Part shown: positions 1 to 8,932 of the stretch, piece after piece
Layout of the letters: each line of letters begins with the position of its first letter
Numbering within the stretch: the first letter of the stretch is position 1
Source of the DNA: CAYZTY01 sp964444665
Lineage (GTDB): Bacteria > Planctomycetota > Phycisphaerae > Sedimentisphaerales > CAYZTY01
Length of the DNA stretch: 64,000 nucleotides
Reading direction: 5' to 3'
Assembly: GCA_964444665.1 (NCBI GenBank)
Contig: CAYUIE010000002.1
Location: forward strand, 248,001-312,000
Program-made: the position numbers and the translations under genes
The notes under the pieces: generated by a model
What the model was told of the DNA's origin: nothing
Databases searched by the model: none
What the model saw: only the letters and a program-made list of their open reading frames with translations

Positions 1-72
1 GACTATGTGGTTGATATTAAAGACCTGCTTCAGGTGATTGAGCACTGGCTGGATGAATGCAGCCAGCCATAG
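1..72 (+). CDS. C-terminal end of a secreted dockerin-like-module protein (partial)
   Basis: The window opens inside a reading frame that ends with TAG at 70-72. The 23 visible residues contain VDIKDLLQVIEHWL, the second half of a short calcium-loop plus helix module of the dockerin type (VDxxDLxxxxxxW). The same module ends or sits late in three other secreted proteins in this window (11387-16063, 33338-34255, 36078-36728). Its presence at the extreme C-terminus suggests an exported protein whose body lies upstream of the window. Nothing can be said about its catalytic role. Confidence 0.6.
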   Translation, partial: DYVVDIKDLLQVIEHWLDECSQP

Positions 73-148
73 GATGGATTGGTAAAATTCAAAAGGGCCC
101 TTGGATAAAGCTGTAGTATTCAGGCCGAGATTTGAAAATTGTTGAGTA

Positions 149-177
149 TTGGCCAAGTCGGTCATTTTTCATATAAT
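149..177 (+). promoter_or_regulatory. Sigma70-type promoter for xseA
   Basis: A -35 box TTGGCC (149-154), 17-nt spacer and perfect -10 TATAAT (172-177) precede xseA. Predicted transcription start is about 184. The ATG at 185 would then be leaderless, whereas the ATG at 296 would have a leader of about 112 nt. Confidence 0.55.
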
Positions 178-295
178 GGCCTTGATGAGTAGTAAAGACA
201 GCGAAAATACACTTTTCTCTCGGGCCAAGGGGAAGAGTACAGGTAAAGACTCTACCAGACATACCACTTCTCGAGAAGCTACCCAACGAAAACCA

Positions 296-1666
296 ATGAA
301 AGCAAAAGAGGTAAAAATTTATACCGTCAGTGAAATAAACACATTAATCAAGGGTGTGCTGGAAGAAAACCTGCCTCCTATGCTGAGCATAACGGGCCAG
401 ATAAGCGACTGGAAACGCCATCAGAGCGGCCACTGTTACTTTTTGCTTAAGGATGAAGATGCGCAGCTTCCCTGTGTTATGTGGAGCAGTAATTTCCGCA
501 AGGTAAAATTCAGGCCGGAGAACGGTTTGGCAGTCGTTGCAGGTGGCTTTATCGACGTTTATACGGTCGGCGGCAAGTACCAGTTTTATGTTGACTCGAT
601 GCAGCCGGCAGGGCTCGGGGCGCTGCAGCTGGCGTTTCAGCAGATGGCAGAACGGCTGAAAAAAGAAGGACTCTTTGACGAAGCCCATAAAAGGAAAATA
701 CCTTCCTGGACTCAGCGAATTGGGATTCTGACCAGCGAGTCGGGGGCCGCCCTGCAGGATATCGCGGAGAGCATTTATAGTCGCTGGCCGGCGGCAAGGC
801 TTTTCCTGTATCCGGTTCCCGTACAGGGTGAGGGAGCGGCCGAGAAAATTGCATCGGCTATCCGCGACGTCAACAAACGCAATAATAAATTACGGCTCGA
901 TGTTTTGATTGTCGGGCGGGGAGGAGGCTCCTTAGAGGATTTATGGGCTTTTAACGAAGAGGTTCTCGCAAGGGCGATTTATGATTCACTCATACCGATT
1001 ATCAGTGCCGTCGGGCACGAGGTTGACGTTACTATTGCGGATTTGGTGGCTGATGCAAGGGCATCGACGCCGACAAAGGCGGGCGTTATTGCCGTACCCG
1101 ACGTTCGCGAAGTATTGAGTCAATTGGCCGCCGCGGTTAATGGATTGCAGCGTAATATCCAGTCGCGATTGAGACTGGCCGGGCAGGAACTGGAAACGGT
1201 GCTGGCCAGTGCCATTTTCCGGGACCCTCGCGGGCCGGTCCTAAACGCAACGCAGCAGGTGGATGAAGCTGCGAGCAGACTGCAGGATTCACTGAAAACT
1301 ATGCTTGCCGGGGTGCGGGAAAGGCTGAGCGGATTTTACGAGCAACTGTTGAAGATAGAGCCGGCCCGGCTTTTAGGGGAAAAGACAGTAGCGCTTAATA
1401 ACCTGCAGAACAGAACACGGACGGCAACCAAGAACATCATAAACAAACTGAATTTGCAGCTAACTGCGCAGGAGAATCGTTTGGCAGGCCTGAATCCAAG
1501 GTCCGTACTGGTGAGGGGATATAGTATAACCACCAATCGCAAGACGGGCAGGATTGTCAGAAAACCGGCTGACGTGGCAATCGGTGATATTATCATTACC
1601 GAGCTTAGCCGGGAGAATCTGATTGAAAGTGAAGTCAAAACAAAGCACGATAGAAAACAAGCTTAG
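296..1666 (+). CDS. xseA: Exodeoxyribonuclease VII large subunit
   Basis: Large catalytic subunit of exonuclease VII, which degrades single-stranded DNA to oligonucleotides in both directions during repair and recombination, together with several XseB subunits. The N-terminal OB-fold region begins with YTVSEINTLIKGVLE. The catalytic domain shows the conserved GRGGGSLEDLWAFN and SAVGHEVDVTIADLVAD blocks and the ASTPT stretch. From the ATG at 296 the product is 456 residues, the usual family length. The frame is open back to 149, and an ATG at 185 just after a clear promoter would add 37 polar residues. I prefer 296 on length and homology, but 185 cannot be excluded. The small subunit gene xseB lies 0.6 kb downstream, separated by a small membrane protein gene. 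Confidence 0.95.
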   Translation: MKAKEVKIYTVSEINTLIKGVLEENLPPMLSITGQISDWKRHQSGHCYFLLKDEDAQLPCVMWSSNFRKVKFRPENGLAVVAGGFIDVYTVGGKYQFYVDSMQPAGLGALQLAFQQMAERLKKEGLFDEAHKRKIPSWTQRIGILTSESGAALQDIAESIYSRWPAARLFLYPVPVQGEGAAEKIASAIRDVNKRNNKLRLDVLIVGRGGGSLEDLWAFNEEVLARAIYDSLIPIISAVGHEVDVTIADLVADARASTPTKAGVIAVPDVREVLSQLAAAVNGLQRNIQSRLRLAGQELETVLASAIFRDPRGPVLNATQQVDEAASRLQDSLKTMLAGVRERLSGFYEQLLKIEPARLLGEKTVALNNLQNRTRTATKNIINKLNLQLTAQENRLAGLNPRSVLVRGYSITTNRKTGRIVRKPADVAIGDIIITELSRENLIESEVKTKHDRKQA

Positions 1667-1683
1667 TTGGTTGCAGGAGGGTA

Positions 1684-2127
1684 TTGGAACAACCGAATTA
1701 CGGATTTATCCGTAATGCATATAATCGAAAGCGAGATGCTGGTATGTTAAGGCTTGTAATTGAGTTTATATTTTATCTACTGTCATGCTTGATTGCCGTG
1801 TGTTCGTTTCTATGTATTAATTACGTTTTTGCCAGGAAATCGTTTAGTAACATTATCAGCATAATAATATCATATATAATTTATTTTTTCATGCTTCTTG
1901 TGTTGTTTTTTCTGCCAAGGATCTACATTAGCGTTATCTCTTGTTTTCCATCTTCGGCTTGGGCATGTGATGATGCAGGTATAAGTTTAATATTCTGGGT
2001 GTTTTATGTGCTACCTTGCTATGTAATTTTAAATATCGCTCTTTTTATCATTTTAATAATAAAGATTTTAGGACCTAAAAAAGAACTTCAGACTAAATCA
2101 GATTCCGCTGGAGCTCCGTCTGAGTAG
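1684..2127 (+). CDS. Small integral membrane protein, unknown function
   Basis: A 147-residue hydrophobic protein with three or four probable membrane helices (around residues 22-48, 55-80 and 95-130) and a short polar tail. I recognise no family. The TTG start at 1684 follows a strong GGAGG (1676-1680) at a short spacing of 3 nt; an ATG at 1744 is the alternative and would remove the polar N-terminus. It sits 17 nt after xseA and before xseB, so it is probably co-transcribed with them, though nothing links it to exonuclease VII function. It is distinctly AT-richer than its neighbours, which may mean a recent arrival. Confidence 0.6.
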   Translation: MEQPNYGFIRNAYNRKRDAGMLRLVIEFIFYLLSCLIAVCSFLCINYVFARKSFSNIISIIISYIIYFFMLLVLFFLPRIYISVISCFPSSAWACDDAGISLIFWVFYVLPCYVILNIALFIILIIKILGPKKELQTKSDSAGAPSE

Positions 2128-2282
2128 CTGACTTTCGCCGTGGATAATTTACTATAATAGATAAAAGTTGCGAAAAATTAGTGCCGTTGGTATATAATTA
2201 TGTGTCCTCCGTATAGAATCCTTGGGACTGTCGACGACCGGCAGGTACTTAAAAACAAATAAGAAATTATGGAAATTTGAGT

Positions 2283-2504
2283 ATGGGTGCCAAACAAAAT
2301 AACAATATAAGTAAATTGAGTTTCGAGCAGGCAATAAAGGAGCTGACAGCGATAGTCGGCGGCATAGAAGGGGGGCAGGGCTCGCTCGAGGAAAGCCTCG
2401 GCCAGTATGAACGGGGGATGGCCCTGATTAAGCACTGCCGGGACATTCTGCAAAAGGCGCAAAAGAGGATTGAGAAGATATCTGAACAGCAGAAGCCAGA
2501 ATAG
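2283..2504 (+). CDS. xseB: Exodeoxyribonuclease VII small subunit
   Basis: A 73-residue protein with the helical hairpin typical of XseB: LSFEQAIKELTAIVGGIEGG, then GSLEESLGQYERGMALIKHC, then a C-terminal helix ending in Lys/Gln-rich residues. Several copies bind each XseA subunit to form the active nuclease. The ATG at 2283 is preferred over the TTG at 2277 only by codon; no strong ribosome-binding site is visible. tRNA-Leu starts 6 nt after the stop, so the two may share a transcript. Confidence 0.92.
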   Translation: MGAKQNNNISKLSFEQAIKELTAIVGGIEGGQGSLEESLGQYERGMALIKHCRDILQKAQKRIEKISEQQKPE

Positions 2505-2510
2505 AATTTT

Positions 2511-2594
2511 GCGAGCGTGGCGGAACTGGCAGACGCGCAAGGTTTAGGTCCTTGTGTCCTTAGGGACGTGGAGGTTCGAGTCCTCTCGCTCGCA
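2511..2594 (+). tRNA. tRNA-Leu(TAG)
   Basis: 84-nt class II tRNA. The 7-bp acceptor GCGAGCG pairs with CGCTCGC, discriminator A. The anticodon loop reads TTTAGGT with anticodon TAG. It has a long variable arm and a GGTTCGAGTCC T-arm. No CCA is encoded. Confidence 0.96.
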
Positions 2595-2617
2595 ATTTTC
2601 AATTCAAGTTTTTTTAG

Positions 2618-3730
2618 TTGAAGGACGGCAGCATCCAAACTTCAAGAGAGGTTATTGATAATCTGCTGAGGGGCAGGAAGGCTGAGCGCGTTGGGTCGTA
2701 CGATTGGCCGTGGGATGACACTATAAAAAAATGGGTTGACCAGGGGGGCTATCCGACTAACGAGGACGGCAGCCCGCAAGATACGGCAATTCATTTCGGC
2801 TTTGATATGGTCGGTGCGGCCGGCTGGTTCGACCATCTGCCGATTCGGGGGTTTTCACAGGTCGAAGAGGAAACAGACCAATGGGAAGTAAAGCGCAACG
2901 GCGCCGGCGCTGCCCTGAAGTTCTGGAAACATAAGTCCGGTGCGCCGGAACATATCGACTTTAGAATGACCAGCCGTGAGGTCTGGGAAAAAGATTATAG
3001 GCATCACCTGCTTGAGCCTGACCGAAAGCGACTGGATATAGAAAGGACAAAGAAGGCGTTTGCACAGCGCAGGGGGCAGCAGAAGTGGGCGTTTTACGGC
3101 CATATGTTCATAATGGAGACAATGCGGCAAAGCATGGGCGATATATGCCTTTGTGAGAGCGTGCTGCTGGACCCTGAGTGGGTTCGCGATTACGGCCGGG
3201 TCTATACGGATTTTTTTAAGGCTCATTATAAGCTGCTGTTTGACGAGGCCGGTCTGCCGGACGGCATCTGGGTGTACGAGGACATTGCTTACAAGAACGG
3301 ACTTTTTGTCTCGCCTAAGGTCCTGCGAGAACTTTTCTTTCCTTATTACAGGGAGCTGGTGGATTTCTTCCACAGCTATGACCTGCCGGTTGTGCTGCAT
3401 TCGTGCGGGAACATGACCGAGGCGCTTGACTTAATTGTCGAGACGGGGTTCGACGGTCTTAATCCGATGGAGGTCAAGGCGGGCTGCGAGCCGCTTAGCA
3501 TTGCTGAGAAGTACGCGGACAAGCTTGCTTTTGTGGGCGGCCTGGACGAGCGCGTTCTGGAATCAGGCGATAAGCAGCTAATCGAGACCGAGGTAACGGA
3601 GCTTGTCGAGGGAATGAAAAAAATCGGCGCGCGCTATATATTCGGCTCGGACCATTCGGTATCCACGAATGTTACATACGGATCTTACAGGTGTGCTATA
3701 GAAGTTTATCGCGAGCATATGATGTATTGA
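2618..3730 (+). CDS. Uroporphyrinogen decarboxylase (UroD/MtaA-like) superfamily protein
   Basis: A 370-residue member of the UroD TIM-barrel superfamily. The N-terminus has the TSRE...RAERV pattern typical of the group. LHSCGNMTEAL contains His261-x-Cys263, the H-x-C zinc motif of MtaA/CmuC-type methylcobamide:thiol methyltransferases, which true HemE lacks. It is therefore more likely a methyl-transfer or related enzyme than a haem-synthesis decarboxylase. The TTG start at 2618 is chosen because family members begin just before this motif; no clear ribosome-binding site is seen. GH31 follows after 18 nt with its own Shine-Dalgarno, so the two form an operon. UroD-like genes of unknown role often lie in planctomycete and verrucomicrobial sugar-use clusters. 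Confidence 0.82.
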   Translation: MKDGSIQTSREVIDNLLRGRKAERVGSYDWPWDDTIKKWVDQGGYPTNEDGSPQDTAIHFGFDMVGAAGWFDHLPIRGFSQVEEETDQWEVKRNGAGAALKFWKHKSGAPEHIDFRMTSREVWEKDYRHHLLEPDRKRLDIERTKKAFAQRRGQQKWAFYGHMFIMETMRQSMGDICLCESVLLDPEWVRDYGRVYTDFFKAHYKLLFDEAGLPDGIWVYEDIAYKNGLFVSPKVLRELFFPYYRELVDFFHSYDLPVVLHSCGNMTEALDLIVETGFDGLNPMEVKAGCEPLSIAEKYADKLAFVGGLDERVLESGDKQLIETEVTELVEGMKKIGARYIFGSDHSVSTNVTYGSYRCAIEVYREHMMY

Positions 3731-3748
3731 CTTTTCAAGGAGTGGTTT

Positions 3749-5713
3749 ATGAAGGTTTTTAGCCGGCAAGGTAATATATTAATATGGCGGATGCATCGCC
3801 GGATACTTCGAATTGAGCCGTGGGGTAAGAACAGCCTGCGAGTGCGCATCACTGCCGGGCCGGGGATACCCGAAAAGCCAGGCGCATTACTCGAGCCGGC
3901 AAAAGTAAAAGCGACTATAACAATCAAAGATGATGTCGCGATTATACGTAACGGCAAAATCAGGGTTGAGGTGGATGGCAAGGGCGCCGTTCGATTCTGC
4001 AGGAGTAGTGACGGAGCCGTCTTGGCCGAGGAACAGCGAGGAATCTGGGGCTCGCCGGCTCGCATCATGCGTTCGGTAGGAGGCAACCTTTACAAGGCCG
4101 AGGTTAGTTTCAGGGCCTTTGATGACGAACGGCTGTACGGCCTTGGACAGCACAAGAACGGCTTTCTGAATCAGAAAGGCTGCGTTATAGACCTGCTGCA
4201 GGAAAATACCGAGGTTGCAATCCCGTTTATGCTTTCGACGAAGGGCTATGGTTTTATCTGGCACAATCCGGCAATCGGTCGGATTGAATTAGGCAGAGAC
4301 AGAACGAGGTGGACCGCCAACGCCACCACTCATATCGATTACGTTGTTATGGCGGGTGATTCGTTCGCTGAGATTATGCAGCGATATGCCGACGCGACGG
4401 GCTATCCCCCGATGCTGCCTGAATGGGCGGCGGGATTCTGGCAATGTAAGCTTCGGTACCGAAATCAGGATGAGCTGCTTTCGATAGCTCGGGAATATAA
4501 ACGGCGAAAACTGCCATTATCCGTTATCGTGATTGATTTTCATCATTGGAAGAATATGGGCGACTGGAATTTCGAGAAAAAGTATTGGCCGGACCCTGCC
4601 GGGATGGTCCGAGAGCTTGAGGGAATGGATGTCAAAGTTATGGTTTCTATCTGGCCCACTGTGTGCGAGACCAGCGATAATTTCCAGGAGATGATGGACC
4701 GTGGTCTTCTGATAGATACCGACCGCGGCTCGCCCGTACATCTTTTTAGTCCCTGGCCCGCCAAGCCGGGCCAGAAGAACTTGTATCACTATGACCCCAC
4801 GAATCCGGATGCCCGCAAATACATCTGGCAAAAAGTCCGTAAAGGCTATTATCGATATGGCATCAAGGTCTGGTGGCTGGATGCATGTGAGCCGGAGATT
4901 AATCCTGCTGACTACGATAATCTCCGCTACCATATTGGTAACGGCGCAGCTGTAGGCTGTATTCATCCCTTAATGCATCAACAGGGATTTTATGAAGGGA
5001 TGCGTAGTGAAGGCGAAGAGGAAATCATTACATTATGCCGCTCGGCCTGGCTTGGCAGCCAGCGATACGCCGCTGCGGTTTGGTCGGGCGATATACCCTC
5101 AACTTTCGAATCACTCAGGCAGCAGGTAAGAGCGGGCCTGAATATCGCTATGAGTGGGATATGCTGGTGGACAACCGATATTGGGGGTTTTCACGATGGA
5201 GACATCAACAGCCCATATTTCCGTGAGCTTATTGTTCGCTGGTTCCAATACGGAGCATTTTGTCCGCTGTTTCGCCTGCACGGAATGAGACAGCCGGCCG
5301 AGGCCGACAGCGGCGCGCCAAACGAGGTATGGTCTTTTGGCCAGAAGGCCTACAGGATTATCCGGGAGGTGCTTTTGCTGCGGGAAAAGTTACGGCCTTA
5401 TATTATGAAGCAGATGAAAGTCGCGCATCGGACGGGTTTACCGATGATGCGGCCTTTATTCTTTGATTTTGCCGGGGATGAAAATTGCTACGATGTTGAA
5501 GACCAGTTTCTCTTTGGGCCTGATATTCTTGTTGCGCCAATTCTACACCGGGGAGCTAAAAGCAGGGATGTATATCTTCCGGAAGGGGCAAGCTGGAAAG
5601 AGGCCGGTGGTAAAAGGAAACTCAAAGGCGGCAGGTGGATTAAAGCAGATGCTCCGCTTGAGAAAATCCCCTTCTATATACGGGCCGGCTCAGGCCTGTC
5701 AATTGACGATTGA
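3749..5713 (+). CDS. Glycoside hydrolase family 31 (alpha-glucosidase/alpha-xylosidase-like)
   Basis: A 654-residue GH31 enzyme that hydrolyses terminal alpha-linked glucose or xylose by a retaining mechanism. The N-terminal beta-sandwich (about residues 1-210) is followed by the catalytic barrel. Asp378 in KVWWLDACEPE is the predicted nucleophile and Asp448 in WSGDIPSTFESLRQQ the predicted acid/base; CWWTTDIGGF follows. The protein ends soon after PFYIRAGSG, so the distal C-terminal beta-sheet domain found in many relatives is missing or very short. No signal peptide is apparent, suggesting a cytoplasmic enzyme acting on imported oligosaccharides. Start ATG 3749 has AAGGAG at 3737-3742. It is the second gene after the UroD-like gene. 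Exact substrate cannot be read from sequence. Confidence 0.93.
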   Translation: MKVFSRQGNILIWRMHRRILRIEPWGKNSLRVRITAGPGIPEKPGALLEPAKVKATITIKDDVAIIRNGKIRVEVDGKGAVRFCRSSDGAVLAEEQRGIWGSPARIMRSVGGNLYKAEVSFRAFDDERLYGLGQHKNGFLNQKGCVIDLLQENTEVAIPFMLSTKGYGFIWHNPAIGRIELGRDRTRWTANATTHIDYVVMAGDSFAEIMQRYADATGYPPMLPEWAAGFWQCKLRYRNQDELLSIAREYKRRKLPLSVIVIDFHHWKNMGDWNFEKKYWPDPAGMVRELEGMDVKVMVSIWPTVCETSDNFQEMMDRGLLIDTDRGSPVHLFSPWPAKPGQKNLYHYDPTNPDARKYIWQKVRKGYYRYGIKVWWLDACEPEINPADYDNLRYHIGNGAAVGCIHPLMHQQGFYEGMRSEGEEEIITLCRSAWLGSQRYAAAVWSGDIPSTFESLRQQVRAGLNIAMSGICWWTTDIGGFHDGDINSPYFRELIVRWFQYGAFCPLFRLHGMRQPAEADSGAPNEVWSFGQKAYRIIREVLLLREKLRPYIMKQMKVAHRTGLPMMRPLFFDFAGDENCYDVEDQFLFGPDILVAPILHRGAKSRDVYLPEGASWKEAGGKRKLKGGRWIKADAPLEKIPFYIRAGSGLSIDD

Positions 5714-5759
5714 GCTTGAATCTGTTGACATTGGAGATATGCTTTTATATCCTGACGAG

Positions 5760-5775
5760 TCCCGATTTATCGGGA
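5760..5775. repeat. Short perfect palindrome between GH31 and the NCS2 permease
   Basis: TCCCGAT-TT-ATCGGGA, a 7-bp stem with a 2-nt loop, lies 46 nt after the GH31 stop and 49 nt before the next start. It has no T-run, so it is a weak terminator at best. It could be a protein site or a copy of a dispersed palindrome. Confidence 0.4.
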
Positions 5776-5824
5776 TCGCCTGGGTGAAAAAGGACTGAGC
5801 ATAAAGCTTTTAAGGGACTAAAAA

Positions 5825-7117
5825 ATGCTCGATAAATATTTTGAGCTTCGAGAAAGACAGACAAACATCAGGATTGAGTTTGTAGCGGGGCTTACGACAT
5901 TTCTCACGATGGCGTATGTTATCTTTGCTCACCCAAATATTTTAAGTGCGACCGGTATGGACAAAAACGCGCTCATAGTAGTTACTTGCATTGTAAGTGC
6001 GATAGCAACAATTGCTACGGGAGTGTTCGGCAGGGCACCGATAGCGATGGCGCCGGGATTTGGATTGAATGCATACTTCGCGTACACCCTGGTGAAAGAC
6101 GAAGGAATTAACTGGCAGACGGCCCTGGGGGCGGTTTTTCTTTCAGGTATATTTTTTTTGGTCCTTACTTTGATTGGATTGAGGAAGAAATTGGTCGAGG
6201 CGATACCGCCCGGTTTAGTTTCGGCGATATCAGTGGGCATAGGTTTATTTATTATGTTTATCGGCCTTGGAAACCTCGGCCTGGTTTCAAGAGGTGGGCC
6301 GAGATTATTCCAGCTTGGCAGTTTGGGGCCGACCGTACTGATAGGGCTGTGCGGATTAGCGGTTATGATAGTGCTGGAACTTTTCAAGGTAACCGGTTCT
6401 TTGTTAATCGGCATTGCTTTTGCAACAATTGTTGCCGCGATTTTTGGGCACATAGACAAACCTGATGCACTTATATCCTTAAACTGGGACTTAAAGGAGA
6501 TTGCTTTTAAACTTGATGTCATCGGTGCATTGAAATGGAGTATGTTCGGAAGTATTTTTACTCTGATGTTTATAGATTTGTTTGACAGCATTGGGACACT
6601 TGTGGCCTGCTGTGATAAAGCGAAGATGAGAAATCAGAGTAATCAGATAAAAGGGCTTGACAGGTTGTTGGGTATAGATGCGATAGCTACGATGTTTGGT
6701 GCGGTCTTAGGGACGTCTACAACTACATCCTATATCGAATCGGCGGCAGGAATAGAGCAGGGGGGACGAAGCGGACTTACCTCCGTATTTACAGGCCTTA
6801 TGTTTTTATTGGCTTTGTTCTTTATACCGGTCATTGCAATAGTGCCGGGTTACGCCACGGCGCCGGCACAGATTATGGTGGGACTTTTTATGATTAAGGA
6901 ATTCAGAAAGCTAAAGTTTTCAAAACTGGATGAATTAATACCGGCAATTATAATAATAATTATGATAGCAGTAAGCTACCGGATAAGTATGGGATTAGCG
7001 CTCGGTTTTATATCTTTCGTGCTTATAAAAATTATTTCAGGGAAGTTCAAAGAGGTTAAACCGGCAATGTGGATTATTGCAGCCCTCTCAGTATTATTTT
7101 TAATACTGGGTCATTAG
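5825..7117 (+). CDS. NCS2-family purine permease (AzgA/PbuG-like)
   Basis: A 430-residue inner-membrane transporter with about 13-14 membrane segments. The N-terminal block EFVAGLTTFLTMAYVIF and the APGFGLNAYFAY motif are diagnostic of the AzgA-like hypoxanthine/adenine/guanine:H+ symporter branch of the NCS2 family. GTSTTTSYIESAAGIEQGGRS around residue 300 is the second signature of this branch. Length matches the family. The ATG at 5825 follows AAGGGA (5814-5819). It lies alone after the GH31 palindrome and before a lipoprotein gene. Substrate is presumably a purine base; which one is not decidable. Confidence 0.93.
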   Translation: MLDKYFELRERQTNIRIEFVAGLTTFLTMAYVIFAHPNILSATGMDKNALIVVTCIVSAIATIATGVFGRAPIAMAPGFGLNAYFAYTLVKDEGINWQTALGAVFLSGIFFLVLTLIGLRKKLVEAIPPGLVSAISVGIGLFIMFIGLGNLGLVSRGGPRLFQLGSLGPTVLIGLCGLAVMIVLELFKVTGSLLIGIAFATIVAAIFGHIDKPDALISLNWDLKEIAFKLDVIGALKWSMFGSIFTLMFIDLFDSIGTLVACCDKAKMRNQSNQIKGLDRLLGIDAIATMFGAVLGTSTTTSYIESAAGIEQGGRSGLTSVFTGLMFLLALFFIPVIAIVPGYATAPAQIMVGLFMIKEFRKLKFSKLDELIPAIIIIIMIAVSYRISMGLALGFISFVLIKIISGKFKEVKPAMWIIAALSVLFLILGH

Positions 7118-7167
7118 CCGGTCGCAGTGCGGTAATTTGCAGGTTTTCCTGGATAGGAGGTTTTACT

Positions 7168-7728
7168 ATGATAAGGAACGCTACATTTTTACTAATAGTA
7201 TCATTATTGTTTTGTGCTTGTGAAGAAACCAAAGAAGTTGAAGCAGAAAGTGAGGGAGGCAGGAAAATGGAGATTAAAGTAACAAGCTCAGCTTTTCAGG
7301 ATGGCGGTATGATACCGGCCAAGTACACCTGTGACGGCCAGGATGTTTCACCGCCATTGGAATGGCAGGAGGTTCCCGAAGGCAGCAAAAGCCTTGCTCT
7401 TATCAACGATGACCCGGATGCTCCAATGGGAACTTGGGTTCACTGGGTGATGTACGATATCCCGCTGGAAACCGGCGAGTTGCCTGAGAACGTGCCGCTG
7501 AACAAAGTTTTACCCAGCGGTGCCAAGCAGGGAATAACCGACTTTCGCAGAATAGGCTATGGCGGCCCATGTCCGCCAAGCGGGACGCATCGATACTTTT
7601 TCAAGATTTATGCACTGGATATGGTGCCGGACCTTGATGCCGGTGCAACAAAGAAACAACTGCTTGAAGCTATGGAAGGCCATATCATTGCAGAGGGGCA
7701 ACTGGTGGGTAAATATAAAAGGCGGTAA
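7168..7728 (+). CDS. YbhB/YbcL-type PEBP-fold lipoprotein
   Basis: A 186-residue protein of the phosphatidylethanolamine-binding / Raf-kinase-inhibitor-like fold. The signatures are NDDPDAPMGTWVHWVMYDI and GTHRYFFKIYALD. Function of bacterial members is unknown. The N-terminus is a hydrophobic signal ending LLFCAC, with Cys18 a probable lipidation site, followed by a short Glu-rich linker, so it is likely an exported lipoprotein. Start ATG 7168 is fixed by GGAGG at 7156-7160. An internal ATG at 7267 would give the cytosolic-type length but has no better ribosome site. Confidence 0.88.
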   Translation: MIRNATFLLIVSLLFCACEETKEVEAESEGGRKMEIKVTSSAFQDGGMIPAKYTCDGQDVSPPLEWQEVPEGSKSLALINDDPDAPMGTWVHWVMYDIPLETGELPENVPLNKVLPSGAKQGITDFRRIGYGGPCPPSGTHRYFFKIYALDMVPDLDAGATKKQLLEAMEGHIIAEGQLVGKYKRR

Positions 7729-7775
7729 ATGCCCTGAAGACTGAGTGCTGAAACGGCTGTTTGCCCCAAATGAGG

Positions 7776-8636
7776 TTAGAATCTTTCGATGAGTACGCCT
7801 GTATGGATAGAAAGCAGCATCAGATAGTCCAGGTCCGTCAGGCTGTAGTGTTCGTGGTCCATAGCGTTGTCGGCATAAATTACTCCGTAGCAGCCTTTTG
7901 TTCCAAGAACGGGCGCCATTATTGCCGAGCGAATTCTTTCATAACCTTTCTGCCGCGGTACGTGTGGAATGAGGACATACTCGTTCTTTTCCAACGCGTT
8001 GTTGATGGCTTCCTGAAGCATCAAATCGTTTAATTTCAGTTCTTCTCCGTTTCTTTTCTTGCCCGTATATGATGTCATCGGACCGGTTGTCTCGGTTCTT
8101 AGACCAATCCACATATGGAAAGCGCCAAACTGTTTCATTATCAAATCAAGCAGTGCGTTTAATAGCTGGTCCGGACTATGTCTTGTGGAGATATTTGCCA
8201 CTGCCTGAATGAAATCCCTTCCTCTTCTCGGCGGCATCTTAATGTCCGGTGCCTCCCTGGCATCGACTCTTCTTATTACTGTCTGAGGGCCGTGTACAAC
8301 GGCTTTTAGTGTGTCAGCCATGTCGATTGGCTGGCCCGTACCGAAATCATCCCTCATGTGTATTTCAATAGTATAATTTGCTATACGCAGCAGGTCCCCG
8401 TCTTTGATTTCAGCCTTGCGTATCGCGCCATCGTTTAAATATGTTTTATTCGAGGAGCCAAGGTCTTCTGCGAACCATTTACCGTCCTGATTGCTGTAAA
8501 TAACTGCGTGTTGTCGAGATACCGATAAGTGCGGCAGGTGTACCTCTGTACCGGCTTGCCTGCCCATATAAATGGGCCCCTTATCAAAGGTTAGCTCATT
8601 GATGAGATTGCCCAACTGTTTAATGACCACTCGCAT
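7776..8636 (-). CDS. FHA-domain protein with C-terminal GAF-like domain
   Basis: A 286-residue signalling protein. Residues about 1-95 form an FHA phosphothreonine-binding domain, with the conserved GR (MGRQAG), SVSRQHA and SSNKTYLNDG blocks. Residues about 145-286 resemble a GAF sensor domain (LLNALLDLIMKQFGAFHMWIG...). FHA-GAF architectures usually read Ser/Thr kinase signals and often precede cyclase or phosphatase output domains; here no output domain follows. It stands alone on the minus strand, with a good promoter upstream and GGAGAG before the ATG. A Ser/Thr kinase gene lies at 39.2 kb, but nothing links them directly. Confidence 0.87.
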   Translation of the reverse strand: MRVVIKQLGNLINELTFDKGPIYMGRQAGTEVHLPHLSVSRQHAVIYSNQDGKWFAEDLGSSNKTYLNDGAIRKAEIKDGDLLRIANYTIEIHMRDDFGTGQPIDMADTLKAVVHGPQTVIRRVDAREAPDIKMPPRRGRDFIQAVANISTRHSPDQLLNALLDLIMKQFGAFHMWIGLRTETTGPMTSYTGKKRNGEELKLNDLMLQEAINNALEKNEYVLIPHVPRQKGYERIRSAIMAPVLGTKGCYGVIYADNAMDHEHYSLTDLDYLMLLSIHTGVLIERF

Positions 8637-8680
8637 TCGTTTTGCTCTCCAGGATCATTAGAAGTTACTGTCTTTGAAAC

Positions 8681-8709
8681 ATTATCGTCAAAAAACCGTA
8701 CATTGTCAA
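8681..8709 (-). promoter_or_regulatory. Sigma70-type promoter of the FHA-GAF gene
   Basis: On the minus strand: -35 TTGACA (8709-8704), 17-nt spacer, -10 GATAAT (8686-8681). It lies 45 nt before the ATG at 8636. Confidence 0.75.
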
Positions 8710-8875
8710 GTCAAAGAGTTATCTTTGGTGCCTAAAATTTGTTTTTTGCGGAATCTGCCTTTTTTTCAGGACGTTTAGTCTTAGATGGCGAGCCAGAATG
8801 CGCGTTCTTGCGAGAATTTCCAAGTGCATTGGGCTGGAGCAAGATGAAAAGTTTAGCTTGATTTTTTTGCCGGAT

Positions 8876-8903
8876 TTGACGATTCTAAGTTGTGCTGTAG
8901 ATA
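8876..8903 (+). promoter_or_regulatory. Candidate promoter for tRNA-Ser
   Basis: TTGACG (8876-8881), 16-nt spacer, TAGATA (8898-8903), placed about 30 nt before the mature tRNA 5' end. The -10 match is only moderate. Confidence 0.4.
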
Positions 8904-8932
8904 AGCGGAATTTTGACCTTGCAGCTTATTCG

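Noticed and set aside
5463..5798. Reading frame overlapping the end of GH31, a possible frameshifted C-terminus
   Set aside because: Its sequence does not resemble a GH31 C-terminal domain, and the GH31 frame ends naturally after the PFYIRAGSG motif.
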